Source: Moraxellaceae bacterium (GTDB taxonomy: Bacteria; Pseudomonadota; Gammaproteobacteria; Pseudomonadales; Moraxellaceae). From it: a stretch of 13,697 nt of DNA. The position numbers and the translations under genes are program-made. The notes below the pieces were generated by a model that had not been told where the DNA came from, did no database searches, and was given only the letters and a program-made list of their open reading frames with translations. The stretch covers positions 1 to 13,697 of the forward strand of contig JAUXNL010000372.1 of NCBI GenBank assembly GCA_030684415.1, written 5' to 3'. Shown piece after piece: positions 1 through 7,568 of the stretch (positions are counted from its first letter, which is position 1; each line of letters starts with the position of its first letter).

Positions 1-794
1 GCGGCGCAGGCGTCGAGCACTCGCATGCCGGCCTTGGCCTCCAGCAATTGCGCGGCGAGCTGGGCGGCTTCGTCCTGAACTGACACGCGGCCTGTCTCAA
101 AGCCGGGGAGCAGGCGCACATCGCCTGCGCCTTCCACGGTCAGCGCGTTGGCCGCGTACGTGCAGGCCTGTGCTGCCAATCCGCTGGCGGTGAGCGCGGC
201 CAGATAGTCTTCGCGGCTCCCCTGCAAGGTATTCACACGCAGAGTCAGCGGGGCTTCGCTGTTATTGGCCGCGAGAATAGGGCTTGTCGCGAGCGCGTCG
301 CCGCCGGTCTCTCCCCAGTCGCGACGCAGTTGTTGCACCAGCCAGAGCGGATGCGCATGCGCCATGACGGCGGCGCCTTTTTCCAGCTCGCCTTGCTCGC
401 GCTGGTAGCGGCGCAGCACGGCATTGATGAGACCGGTGAGTTTGTCGCGCCCGAGCTGGCGTGCGGCTTCGACGGTTTCGCTCAGTGCAGCGTGATCAGG
501 AGTGCGCAGCTCGCGCAGTTGGGCCAGACCGAGCAGCAGCAATGCTTCGATGACCGGTTCGGGGGCTTTGCTGAGCAAGGGTTTGAGTAGGGCGCGGTAG
601 TGCAGCGCGTGCCGGGCGGTGGTGAAAACGAGCGCTTGCAAGAGGCCGCGATCTTCCGCCCGGCAGGCGGCCAAGGCTGGTGGGAGGCTGTCGCTGAGGG
701 AGCCGCGTCCTGCCAGCACTGGTGCCAGCGCCTCAGCGGCGAGAGCGCGGGCAGAGCGTTGCCGAGGACGGTTGCCGCGCGCTGGCGTATTCAT
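1..794 (-). CDS. rsmB: 16S rRNA (cytosine-967-C5)-methyltransferase RsmB, 3' end missing
   Basis: RsmB (Sun/Fmu) uses S-adenosylmethionine to make m5C967 in 16S rRNA. The frame stays open from an ATG at 794 to the left edge, giving 264 residues. The family is about 430 residues long, so the catalytic half lies outside the window. Residues 1 to about 140 match the NusB-like RNA-binding domain, with segments such as LLQALVFTTARH and TGLINAVLRRY. Further on, SVQDEAAQLAAQLL leads into VLDACA, the start of the SAM-binding motif I that normally continues APGGKT. The ATG overlaps the fmt stop as ATGA at 791-794, so translation is probably coupled to fmt. The def-fmt-rsmB order is the same as in E. 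coli and Pseudomonas. The identification is firm; only the truncation limits it. Confidence 0.95.
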   Translation of the reverse strand, partial: MNTPARGNRPRQRSARALAAEALAPVLAGRGSLSDSLPPALAACRAEDRGLLQALVFTTARHALHYRALLKPLLSKAPEPVIEALLLLGLAQLRELRTPDHAALSETVEAARQLGRDKLTGLINAVLRRYQREQGELEKGAAVMAHAHPLWLVQQLRRDWGETGGDALATSPILAANNSEAPLTLRVNTLQGSREDYLAALTASGLAAQACTYAANALTVEGAGDVRLLPGFETGRVSVQDEAAQLAAQLLEAKAGMRVLDACA

Positions 795-1747
795 GCGCCC
801 AGCACTTGCCCGGCCGCGAGCTGGTCGCGGCGGGCATTCAACAGTTGCAGGACTGACAGCGGTTTACCGCCGGGGAGCTGCAGGGCTTCGAGCAGGAGCA
901 CCGAGCCATTGCCGGCAGCAATGCGCAGACCGTCACGATCGGCACTGATGATCATGCCTGGCGGGGCGGTAGTGGTCTCGGCCAGTGCCTTTGCCTGCCA
1001 GATGCGCACCACTTGTCCGGCGAGCGTGGTGAACGCGACGGGCACCGGGTTGTAGGCGCGCACGGCACGGGCCAACTGCTCGGCCGGCTGGCGCCAGTCG
1101 AGACTGGCTTCTTCTTTGGTGAGCTTGCGCGCATAGGTGGCGTCGTCGTTGTTCTGGGCTTCGGCGGGCAGCTCGCCAGCCACCAGCAGCTCCAATGCGG
1201 CCACCAGCGCCTCTCCACCGAGCAGGGCCAACCGGTCGTGCAGACTGGCGCCGGTGTCATTGTCGGAAATCGGGAATCGCTCCATGTAACGCATGGCGCC
1301 AGTGTCGAGGCCGACATCCATTTGCATGATGGTGATGCCGGTCTCGCGGTCGCCCGCCAGAATGGCGCGCTGGATGGGCGCCGCCCCACGCCACCGTGGC
1401 AGCAGCGAAGCATGGACGTTCAGGCAGCCGAGACGGGGGATGTCGAGCACGTCAGCCGGCAGCAGCAAGCCATAAGCCGCCACCACCATCAGGTCAGGGT
1501 CGAGCGCGGCCAGCTCGGCAACGGCCTCGGGATCTTTCAGGCTGGCGGGCTGGAGCACCGGAATGCGGTGCTCTTGGGCCAGTTGCTTGACCGGGCTGGC
1601 CTTCAGCTCACGACCCCGGCCAGCGGGGCGGTCGGGCTGGGTGTAAACGGCCACCACCTCGTGCTCACCCTGCTGCAGCAGGGCTTTCAGGCTTTCGGCG
1701 GCAAACTCAGGGGTGCCGGCAAAGACGATGCGTAAAGAACTATCCAC
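791..1747 (-). CDS. fmt: Methionyl-tRNA formyltransferase
   Basis: Fmt transfers a formyl group from 10-formyltetrahydrofolate to Met-tRNA(fMet), which is needed for normal bacterial initiation. The product is 318 residues, against 315 in E. coli. The N-terminal formyltransferase domain (about 5-190) shows AGTPEFA at 10-16, the PDRPAGRG loop at 38-45 that contacts the tRNA acceptor, and NVHASLLPRWRGAAPI at 110-125. The catalytic triad is Asn110, His112 and Asp148, the last in MDVGLDTG. The C-terminal OB-like domain (about 210-310) holds the YNPVP motif. The start is GTG at 1747. It has only a poor Shine-Dalgarno, but it fits the family N-terminus well. The gene follows def after 93 bases and overlaps rsmB by 4 bases. 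Confidence 0.97.
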   Translation of the reverse strand: MDSSLRIVFAGTPEFAAESLKALLQQGEHEVVAVYTQPDRPAGRGRELKASPVKQLAQEHRIPVLQPASLKDPEAVAELAALDPDLMVVAAYGLLLPADVLDIPRLGCLNVHASLLPRWRGAAPIQRAILAGDRETGITIMQMDVGLDTGAMRYMERFPISDNDTGASLHDRLALLGGEALVAALELLVAGELPAEAQNNDDATYARKLTKEEASLDWRQPAEQLARAVRAYNPVPVAFTTLAGQVVRIWQAKALAETTTAPPGMIISADRDGLRIAAGNGSVLLLEALQLPGGKPLSVLQLLNARRDQLAAGQVLGA

Positions 1748-1840
1748 GTAGGGTGCTCGCTGACGTCAGGTGTGCCCGGCGGCAGTTGCCAGCCAGGAAG
1801 GCGGGACCGGCATGCCGGATCCTGCGTGAAACAGGCTGTT
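1748..1840 (-). other. def-fmt intercistronic spacer with small palindromes
   Basis: This 93-base spacer lies between def and fmt. It contains three palindromes: a perfect 12-bp CCGGCATGCCGG at 1807-1818, a 10-bp CTGACGTCAG at 1760-1769, and a hairpin at 1828-1842 (GAAACAG/CTGTTTC) that overlaps the def stop. None is followed by a T-run on the minus strand, so I do not call a terminator. They could stabilise or process the def-fmt-rsmB mRNA; that is inference. Confidence 0.4.
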
Positions 1841-2347
1841 TCAGGCCTGCTGCTTATGCTGCTTTTCGAGCTTTTTCTTGATGCGTTCGCGCTTGAGTGA
1901 CGACAGGTAGTCCACAAACAGCTTGCCGTTCAGGTGATCAATCTCGTGCTGGATACAAACCGCCAGCAGGCCGTCGGCCACTTCCTCAAAGCGCTCGCCA
2001 TTACGGTCCAGCGCCTCGATCTTGACCCGTGCCGGCCGCTCGACGGTTTCGTAGAAGCCGGGGACGGAAAGACAGCCTTCATCATAAGGCGAGCGCTCGT
2101 CGCCCAGCGGCGTGATCACCGGGTTGATGAAGACGCGTGGCGAGCTTTTGTCTTCCGACAGGTCCATGACGATGAGCTGAATGTGCCGGTCGACCTGGCT
2201 GGCCGCCAGGCCGATGCCCTTGGCTTCGTACATGGTCTCGGTCATGTCGTCGATGAGCTGGCGGACGCTGGCGTCGACGGCCGTCACCGGGCGTGCCTTG
2301 GTGCGCAGTCGCGGGTCGGGAAATTCCAGAATGGGGAGCAGGGCCAT
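1841..2347 (-). CDS. def: Peptide deformylase
   Basis: Def removes the formyl group from the N-terminal methionine of nascent proteins, using a bound Fe2+ or other divalent metal. The product is 168 residues, about the E. coli length (169). All three class-I motifs are intact: GIGLAASQV at 44-52, EGCLSVPG at 90-97 with metal ligand Cys92, and QHEIDH at 133-138 with ligands His134 and His138 and catalytic Glu135. The tail is very basic (KRERIKKKLEKQHKQQA), typical of gammaproteobacterial Def. It is the first gene of the minus-strand operon with fmt and rsmB, whose products complete the formylation cycle. The ATG has only a weak upstream Shine-Dalgarno. It diverges from tsaP across about 200 bases. 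Confidence 0.98.
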   Translation of the reverse strand: MALLPILEFPDPRLRTKARPVTAVDASVRQLIDDMTETMYEAKGIGLAASQVDRHIQLIVMDLSEDKSSPRVFINPVITPLGDERSPYDEGCLSVPGFYETVERPARVKIEALDRNGERFEEVADGLLAVCIQHEIDHLNGKLFVDYLSSLKRERIKKKLEKQHKQQA

Positions 2348-2547
2348 GGTGATTTTTTCGACGTTTTTGGCAAGGGCGCGACTTGGAGTAATGTCCCAAG
2401 AATGCTTGCTAAGGCAATGAAGTTACTGTAAAAGTCTGGCTATTGCGTCACAGAGCGTGGTCAGGCTTTCGCCTATTATACGGTCGCTATCCGAAATTGC
2501 GACCGCTCACGGCCGCCTGGGACTGCCCAGCCAGAAGGGAAACCATA
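2348..2547. promoter_or_regulatory. Divergent def / tsaP control region
   Basis: This 200-base non-coding stretch must hold the promoters of def (minus) and tsaP (plus). It is more AT-rich than its surroundings. A -10-like TATTATA lies at 2474-2480, reading toward tsaP, without a well-spaced -35. A TTGCGT at 2443 is too far away, at about 25 bp. The strong ribosome-binding site AGAAGGGA at 2533-2540 sits 7 bases before the tsaP ATG. I see no convincing operator palindrome. Confidence 0.35.
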
Positions 2548-3666
2548 ATGAAAAAACGTCTCCTGGGAATCGTCAGTGCCTGCCTGCTGGCCGGTGCGGT
2601 GCAGGCCGAAGCCCCGGTCGAAGTCAAAGGCTCCGCCCCTGAGCGTTACACGGTTGTTTCCGGTGACACCCTCTGGGGTATTGCCGGCCGCTATCTGAAT
2701 GACCCTTGGCGCTGGCCAGAAGTCTGGGAAGCCAACCGCCAGGTCAGCAATCCCCATCTGATTTATCCCGGCGACATCCTCCTGCTGTGCACCATCAAAG
2801 GCCGCGCGGTCGTTGCGGTTGACCAGGGCGGTGGTTGTGCCGAGTTGGCGGAGCGCATGGGCACGCTGGCCGCCACTGGTGGCTCGCAGAAAATCACCGG
2901 CTCCGGCAATGACTTCAAGCTGCATCCGCAAGCCCGCTCGCAGCCCCTCAGCCTGGCAATTCCGGCCATCCCGCTGGGCGAAATCCAACGCTTCCTGAAT
3001 GATTCGCGCGTGGTGCAGAAAAGCGATCTGGATCGGGCCCCTTATGTACTGTCGGGCACCGACTCGCGCCTGATTCTCGGCGCTGGCGACAAGCTCTATG
3101 TGCGTAACCGCAACAAGCTGCTGGAGCAGGATGGCAGTTACGGCGTTTACCGCGGCGGCTACCGCTATGTTGATCCGGACACCAACGAAGTGCTGGGCTA
3201 CGAGGCTGAAGATATCGGCGCCGGCAAGATCGTGGCCTTGGCAGGTGAAGTCGGCACCTTCGAAGTGTCTCGCACCACTCAGGAAGTCCGCATTGAAGAC
3301 AAGCTGCTGCCCAACGAAAGCCAGCGCGTGTCCTCGGTCTTCTACCCGAGCAATCCGGAAGGTGTGAAGCCGGGCAAAGTGTTGCGCATCTTCAACAGCA
3401 TCGGCTCTGGCGCCCAGTACAGCGTGGTTGTGCTGAACCGTGGCGATATTGACGGTGTCCGTCAGGGCCATACCTTCGCGCTCTACAAGAAAGGTACAAC
3501 TGTGCGTGATCGCGTCACCAACGAGTACATCAAGCTGCCAGCCGAGCGCTCGGGCCTGGCCATGGTGTTCCGCACGTTCCCGCGGGTGAGCTATGCGCTG
3601 GTGCTGCGCACGACCACGACGGTCAAGGTGGGTGACGAAGTGCGTCCTCCCATTAGCGGCGACTGA
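2548..3666 (+). CDS. tsaP: TsaP-like LysM peptidoglycan-binding protein (type IV pilus secretin-associated)
   Basis: The product is a 372-residue exported protein. Residues 1-20 form a Sec signal peptide (MKKR, hydrophobic core, AVQA cleavage site). A LysM domain follows at about 34-82, with YTVVSGDTLWGIAGRY, the NPHLIYPGD segment and a closing ILLL. The C-terminal part (about 285-370, around YSVVVLNRGDIDGVRQGHTF) resembles the FlgT-C domain. LysM plus FlgT-C, placed between def and dprA, is the layout of TsaP (PA0020 in P. aeruginosa). TsaP is reported to anchor the type IV pilus secretin PilQ to peptidoglycan. The ATG at 2548 is chosen because it has the AGAAGGGA site and starts the signal peptide; an in-frame ATG at 2443 would bury the signal. 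The family call is good; a pilus role here is inferred, since no pil genes are in view. Confidence 0.85.
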   Translation: MKKRLLGIVSACLLAGAVQAEAPVEVKGSAPERYTVVSGDTLWGIAGRYLNDPWRWPEVWEANRQVSNPHLIYPGDILLLCTIKGRAVVAVDQGGGCAELAERMGTLAATGGSQKITGSGNDFKLHPQARSQPLSLAIPAIPLGEIQRFLNDSRVVQKSDLDRAPYVLSGTDSRLILGAGDKLYVRNRNKLLEQDGSYGVYRGGYRYVDPDTNEVLGYEAEDIGAGKIVALAGEVGTFEVSRTTQEVRIEDKLLPNESQRVSSVFYPSNPEGVKPGKVLRIFNSIGSGAQYSVVVLNRGDIDGVRQGHTFALYKKGTTVRDRVTNEYIKLPAERSGLAMVFRTFPRVSYALVLRTTTTVKVGDEVRPPISGD

Positions 3667-3766
3667 TACCGGCTGCCACAACCGAGTCGCTTTCAGGAGG
3701 CATGCCGGACAGGAGGTCTGGCAGTGCACCCAGCGCAGGGTCGAACAAGGTTTCTTCAGGTAGTAC

Positions 3767-3794
3767 GGGGCTGTCAGTGACGGCCCCTTTTTTT
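3767..3794 (+). terminator. Rho-independent terminator after tsaP
   Basis: A 9-bp stem at 3767-3787 (GGGGCTGTC with GACGGCCCC, including one G-T pair and a 3-base loop) is followed directly by seven T at 3788-3794. It lies 100 bases after the tsaP stop and about 80 bases before dprA. It should uncouple tsaP from the dprA-tsaC-hemF transcript, so dprA probably has its own promoter. Confidence 0.85.
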
Positions 3795-3872
3795 GACCGC
3801 TGACCGGAAGTGTTTTCCGGATAGCGCCATAAGGGATTTACCGGAAGCCCGTCTTCCAGAGGCATGGATGCC

Positions 3873-5057
3873 ATGACAACACTCTCTTCGCCATCGGCGT
3901 CTGCCGACTGGCTGCGCCTGTGGCGTTTGCTGCAGCAATCCTCCTTGTCGTTCCACCGTCTCGCGGCCGTTTGGCCGACGCCGGCGGCCATATTGAGCGC
4001 GACGCCAGCGGAATGGCGAGCGGCCGGCGCATCACCGGGGCAAGCGCAACGGTTGGCCCGGTGGCAGGATGGCAGCGACCCCGAGCTGGTGCGTGAGCTG
4101 GACGAGGGCGTTGCCGCCGACATGGACTGGTGCAGTGGCCCGAATCAGCGGCTACTGACCCTGCCGGATGCCGACTATCCGCCACTGCTCCGCGAAATTG
4201 CCGACCCGCCACCACTGCTGTTTCTCTGCGGTAATCCAGAGCTGCTGGCCCTGCCACAAGTGGGGATTGTCGGCAGCCGGCATCCGTCTCACGGCGGCCG
4301 TCAGGACGCCGGTGTGCTGGCGGCGGAGCTGGTGCAGGCTGGGTTGGTGGTCACCAGCGGCATGGCGCGTGGCATTGACGGGGCTGCCCATGCAGGGGCG
4401 CTACGGGCTGGCGGGCGCACGGTAGCCGTGCTCGGCTGCGGTGCCGATACCGCCTACCCACGCGAGCATGGCGCCTTGTACCGGCAAATCATCGACAGCG
4501 GCAGTCTGGTGGTCAGCGAGTTCCTGCCCGGCTCGCGGCCACTGGCGGCGCATTTTCCCCGGCGCAATCGTGTGATCAGCGGGCTCTCGTTCGGCCTTCT
4601 GGTGGTGGAGGCAACACCTGACAGTGGCTCGCTGATTACGGCGCGGCTGGCGTCGGAGCAGGGCCGTACCGTCTGGGCCCTGCCCGGCTCACGGCATCAT
4701 CCGCAAGCACAGGGCTGCCTCCTGCTCATCCGTGAAGGCGCAACGCTGGTGACGGAAACGGCGCATATCCTCGCCGATCTCCCGGCCATGGTCGGCTTCA
4801 TGCGCGCCCAGCTTGAGTTGCCGACCGACGTGACAGCGGCATTGCCACCCACGCCGGCAAGGCCGCCGCTGTCAAAAGAGGCGCGCGCCCTGCTGCTGGC
4901 GCTGGGGCAGGAATGCCGGCACGCGGACTGGCTGATCGGCGCGACCGGGCTGCCGCCGGCGCATGTCCTGCAACTGTTGTCGCGACTGGAGCTGGAAGGC
5001 TGCGTGGTGGCGGTACCCGGAGGTTACGAGCGTCTGCCTGCCGGCGCGGTGACCTGA
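3873..5057 (+). CDS. dprA: DNA-processing protein DprA (Smf)
   Basis: DprA binds incoming single-stranded DNA during natural transformation, protects it and loads RecA. It is also widespread in bacteria not known to be competent. The product is 394 residues in the usual three-part form. It has an N-terminal helical, SAM-like region (about 10-85), then a Rossmann-like core (about 115-310) with GIVGSR at 131-136, SGMARGIDGAAH at 162-173, HFPRRNRVIS at 227-236 and SGSLITARLASEQGR, then a C-terminal winged-helix region (about 325-394). ATG 3873 is preferred because AGAGG at 3858-3862 lies 10 bases upstream. The in-frame ATG at 3864 is only one base from that site and would add three residues. tsaC follows after 57 bases. 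Confidence 0.96.
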   Translation: MTTLSSPSASADWLRLWRLLQQSSLSFHRLAAVWPTPAAILSATPAEWRAAGASPGQAQRLARWQDGSDPELVRELDEGVAADMDWCSGPNQRLLTLPDADYPPLLREIADPPPLLFLCGNPELLALPQVGIVGSRHPSHGGRQDAGVLAAELVQAGLVVTSGMARGIDGAAHAGALRAGGRTVAVLGCGADTAYPREHGALYRQIIDSGSLVVSEFLPGSRPLAAHFPRRNRVISGLSFGLLVVEATPDSGSLITARLASEQGRTVWALPGSRHHPQAQGCLLLIREGATLVTETAHILADLPAMVGFMRAQLELPTDVTAALPPTPARPPLSKEARALLLALGQECRHADWLIGATGLPPAHVLQLLSRLELEGCVVAVPGGYERLPAGAVT

Positions 5058-5114
5058 TACCGGCGCGGGCATTCGTGGATAATGCGTACTCCCTGACTAC
5101 CCCCGTATACCCAC

Positions 5115-5684
5115 ATGCCGCTTGCCACGCCCTCCCCCGTGCACTTGCGTACGGCCGCTTCGCTGCTGAAAGCGGGCGGCGTTATCGCCTACCCCACTGA
5201 AGGCGTCTGGGGACTGGGCTGTGATCCGTTCAATGAGCGTGCCGTGCGCCGTCTGCTTGACCTGAAGCAACGCCCGGAAACCAAAGGGCTGATTATCATT
5301 GCCGCCAGCCTGACGCAGATCGAGGGCTGGCTGGGCGGGCTGACATCCGCGCAATTGGCGGCTTGCGCGGCCACCTGGCCCGGGCCGTACACCTGGGTCG
5401 TGCCGGTGGCGGACGCCCCGCGCTGGCTGCGTGGCGACCACGAGAGCATTGCGGTCCGCGTCTCCGCTCACCCCGGTGTGCAGGCCTTGTGTCGGGCATT
5501 TGGCGGCGCGCTGGTGTCGACCAGTGCGAACCGTAGCGGCCAGCCACCGGCGCCTGATGCGTTTGCGCTGCGCCGCCTGTTTGGTGATGAACTTGACTAC
5601 ATCTTGCCCGGGCGTCTGGGCGGCGATGGAAAACCCACTGAAATCCGCGACGCCGTTAGCGGCGTTGTCTTGAGAAAGCGCTGA
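5115..5684 (+). CDS. tsaC: L-threonylcarbamoyladenylate synthase TsaC
   Basis: TsaC condenses L-threonine, bicarbonate and ATP into threonylcarbamoyl-AMP. The TsaBDE machinery uses this to make t6A37 in ANN-decoding tRNAs. The product is 189 residues, against 190 in E. coli, and is a lone YrdC domain without the Sua5 extension. Visible motifs are AYPTEGVWGLGCDP at 25-38, the K-x-R element KQR at 51-53, TWPGPYTWV near 87-95, SIAVRV near 111-116, STSANRSGQ at 135-143, and the family ending PTEIRDAVSG. The ATG at 5115 has no good Shine-Dalgarno, but the start agrees with the family N-terminus. hemF begins 6 bases after its stop, so the two are surely co-transcribed. Confidence 0.96.
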   Translation: MPLATPSPVHLRTAASLLKAGGVIAYPTEGVWGLGCDPFNERAVRRLLDLKQRPETKGLIIIAASLTQIEGWLGGLTSAQLAACAATWPGPYTWVVPVADAPRWLRGDHESIAVRVSAHPGVQALCRAFGGALVSTSANRSGQPPAPDAFALRRLFGDELDYILPGRLGGDGKPTEIRDAVSGVVLRKR

Positions 5685-5690
5685 GGTCGA

Positions 5691-6617
5691 ATGAACATGC
5701 CCGCCACTGGCACCATGCCTGACATTGCCGCCGTCAAAACCTATCTGCTCGATTTGCAGGATCGCATTTGCGCGATGCTCGAAGCCGAAGAAGGTGGCAT
5801 GCCGTTTCGTACCGAGGAATGGACGCGCGCAGAAGGTGGCGGCGGCCGATCGCGTGTAATGGAAGGTGGCGAGGTCATTGAAAAAGGCGGCGTGCTGTTT
5901 TCGCATGTGCACATCGAGCGCATGCCGGCGTCTGCCACCGCGCACCGGCCAGAGCTGGCCGGCTGCCGCGCGCAGGCCTTGGGCGTGTCGCTGGTGATTC
6001 ATCCGCGCAATCCGTATGTGCCCACCTCGCACGCCAATGTGCGCCTGTTTGTGGCCGAGCGTGAGGGCGAAGCGCCCATCTGGTGGTTCGGTGGCGGCTT
6101 CGATCTCACGCCGTATTACGGCAATGACGCCGATTGCGTGCACTGGCATACGGTCGCACGTGATCTTTGTGCGCCGTTCGGGCATGAGGTTTACAGCGAA
6201 TACAAGCGCTGGTGCGACGCCTATTTCTTTCTCAAGCATCGCAACGAACCGCGTGGGATTGGTGGGCTTTTTTACGACGATCTGAATGCCTGGGGCGCGG
6301 ACAAGAGCTTTGCTTTCATGCGCGCCGTGGGTGACGGGTATATTGCCGCCATCCAGCCGGTGATTGCCGCGCGGAAAAACACGCCCTATGGCGAGCGTGA
6401 ACGCGACTTTCAGCTCTACCGTCGCGGCCGTTACGTCGAATTCAATCTGGTATTCGACCGTGGCACGCTCTTTGGGTTGCAGTCTGGCGGACGTACGGAG
6501 TCCATCCTGATGTCGCTGCCGAATCTGGTGGCGTGGCGTTATGACTGGCAGCCCGCGCCGGGATCGCCAGAAGCAGAGCTGACCGAAAAGTATCTGGTGC
6601 CCAAAGACTGGGTTTGA
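5691..6617 (+). CDS. hemF: Oxygen-dependent coproporphyrinogen III oxidase
   Basis: HemF decarboxylates two propionates of coproporphyrinogen III to give protoporphyrinogen IX, using O2. It is the aerobic route in haem synthesis. The product is 308 residues; E. coli HemF has 299. Family signatures are all present: HPRNPYVPTSHANVRLF from residue 104, WWFGGGFDLTPYY from 131, YKRWCDAYFFLKHRNEPRG followed by GIGGLFYDD, and RGRYVEFNLVFDRGT with GLQSGGRTESILMSLP near the C-terminus. GAGG at 5683-5686 overlaps the tsaC stop. It would serve the ATG at 5691 or, at better spacing, an in-frame ATG at 5697 (two residues shorter). A two-way terminator follows within 25 bases. HemF implies the organism can live aerobically. 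Confidence 0.98.
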   Translation: MNMPATGTMPDIAAVKTYLLDLQDRICAMLEAEEGGMPFRTEEWTRAEGGGGRSRVMEGGEVIEKGGVLFSHVHIERMPASATAHRPELAGCRAQALGVSLVIHPRNPYVPTSHANVRLFVAEREGEAPIWWFGGGFDLTPYYGNDADCVHWHTVARDLCAPFGHEVYSEYKRWCDAYFFLKHRNEPRGIGGLFYDDLNAWGADKSFAFMRAVGDGYIAAIQPVIAARKNTPYGERERDFQLYRRGRYVEFNLVFDRGTLFGLQSGGRTESILMSLPNLVAWRYDWQPAPGSPEAELTEKYLVPKDWV

Positions 6618-6637
6618 TGGCTGTTGATCGTGTGCAG

Positions 6638-6680
6638 AGAGGCATAAAAAAACCGGCATTGCCGGTTTTTTTATGCCTCT
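6638..6680. terminator. Perfect 43-bp bidirectional terminator
   Basis: The sequence is a perfect inverted repeat with 21-bp arms about a single central T at 6659. The GC core is CCGGC-ATT-GCCGG, flanked by A7 on the left and T7 on the right. It therefore works as an intrinsic terminator on both strands, ending hemF transcription and that of the convergent gene at 6699-7448. Confidence 0.93.
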
Positions 6681-6698
6681 ACACCGCGTCACACCACA

Positions 6699-7448
6699 TT
6701 ACGGTTTGGGAGCGCCAATCTCGGCCGCAGACGCCAGCAGGTTATCGATGATCTGGCGGCCATACATGTCTACCAGATAAGGCACGCTTTTCTGGTTGAA
6801 GTCGCGCAGGCGCGGTGCAAGAAACACCCACTTCGGGCGGATTTTGGCAATGGCCGGTGCCAGTTTCGGGCTGCTCTTCAATGCGGCTTTCAGTGCAGCA
6901 TCAAACTCATCAGGCAGATTCTCCACCGCGATTTCACGATTGACCCCAGAGTAGTTGGAGCCTCCCAGCGGATCGGCATTGTTGCGCAGGTAAATCGTCA
7001 TCATGACCTGCATACGCTGAGCAAGGTCATAGAGCGCCTTTTGTTCGCGCGGGATGTCGCGTGGCATCAGTCGGTCAAGGTCACGCACGAACTCGGTGGC
7101 GCTGTCCTCCAGGCCGTAGATCTTGAGCTGGTCGACATCGCCCTTCAGATAGAGATCGGTCATTGCACTCTGCCGGACCGCCTTCCAGAGCCGGCTGGCA
7201 TCGGCGTCGCCCAGTGCCGCCACTTGTGTATCCAGTGTCTGTACACGGCTGCGCACATCCGCCTGACGCTCTTTGGCTTTTTCCAGAATCACGAACATGA
7301 AGCTCTGCGTGACCACGCGGTAGCTGTTGTCACGAATCTGCTGCACCTGTGCTGCAGTCGGGGCCGCCTGCGCGGGCTGCATGAAGGTCGCGGACAAGGC
7401 CAGCAGGCCGCTCATAGCGCCGCTCATAACAAGGGAAGGAATGCGCAC
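6699..7448 (-). CDS. Predicted secreted or periplasmic protein of unknown function
   Basis: I do not recognise this protein. From a GTG at 7448 it is 249 residues, with a Sec-type signal peptide at 1 to about 28 (MRIPSLVMSGAMSGLLALSA, ending in PAQA before AP). The mature part looks mostly helical and charged. It has no cysteine, no further membrane segment and no catalytic motif I can name. The best-defined stretch is near the C-terminus, IRPKWVFLAPRLRDFNQKSV followed by PYLVDMYGRQIIDNLL. The GTG is chosen because GGAG lies 8 bases upstream and the signal peptide begins there. The same frame stays open to 8285, but that part is antisense to aroE and not credible as coding. In-frame ATGs at residues 8 and 12 are weaker alternatives. 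It diverges from aroE and converges on hemF. Confidence 0.8.
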   Translation of the reverse strand: MRIPSLVMSGAMSGLLALSATFMQPAQAAPTAAQVQQIRDNSYRVVTQSFMFVILEKAKERQADVRSRVQTLDTQVAALGDADASRLWKAVRQSAMTDLYLKGDVDQLKIYGLEDSATEFVRDLDRLMPRDIPREQKALYDLAQRMQVMMTIYLRNNADPLGGSNYSGVNREIAVENLPDEFDAALKAALKSSPKLAPAIAKIRPKWVFLAPRLRDFNQKSVPYLVDMYGRQIIDNLLASAAEIGAPKP

Positions 7449-7568
7449 TGCCGGTACTCCGGTGCCGGATGAAGACGAGCCATTCTTGCGGACATGTCGC
7501 CAGAGGGCAATGCAGTCCGGTTGACGATTTGCAACGTCTGCCGGAAGCTGCGCGCCGGAGGAGAGCCA
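7449..7568. promoter_or_regulatory. Divergent spacer between the secreted-protein gene and aroE
   Basis: This 120-base gap must hold both promoters. Ribosome-binding sites are clear: GGAG for the minus-strand GTG and GGAGGAG (7557-7563) for aroE. A TTGACG at 7521-7526 resembles a -35 reading toward aroE, but no good -10 sits at the right distance. Promoter positions are therefore not assigned. Confidence 0.3.

Noticed and set aside
1013..1735. 240-codon plus-strand ORF opposite fmt
   Set aside because: It is the mirror frame of fmt, which has all its catalytic residues.
2476..3729. 417-codon minus-strand ORF opposite tsaP
   Set aside because: It is antisense to a gene with a clear signal peptide and LysM domain; the composition is that of a mirror frame.
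5097..6692. 531-codon minus-strand ORF opposite tsaC and hemF
   Set aside because: It is fully antisense to two genes with intact family motifs, and its product is a low-sense mix rich in Arg, His and Gln. Long antisense frames are common in GC-rich coding DNA.
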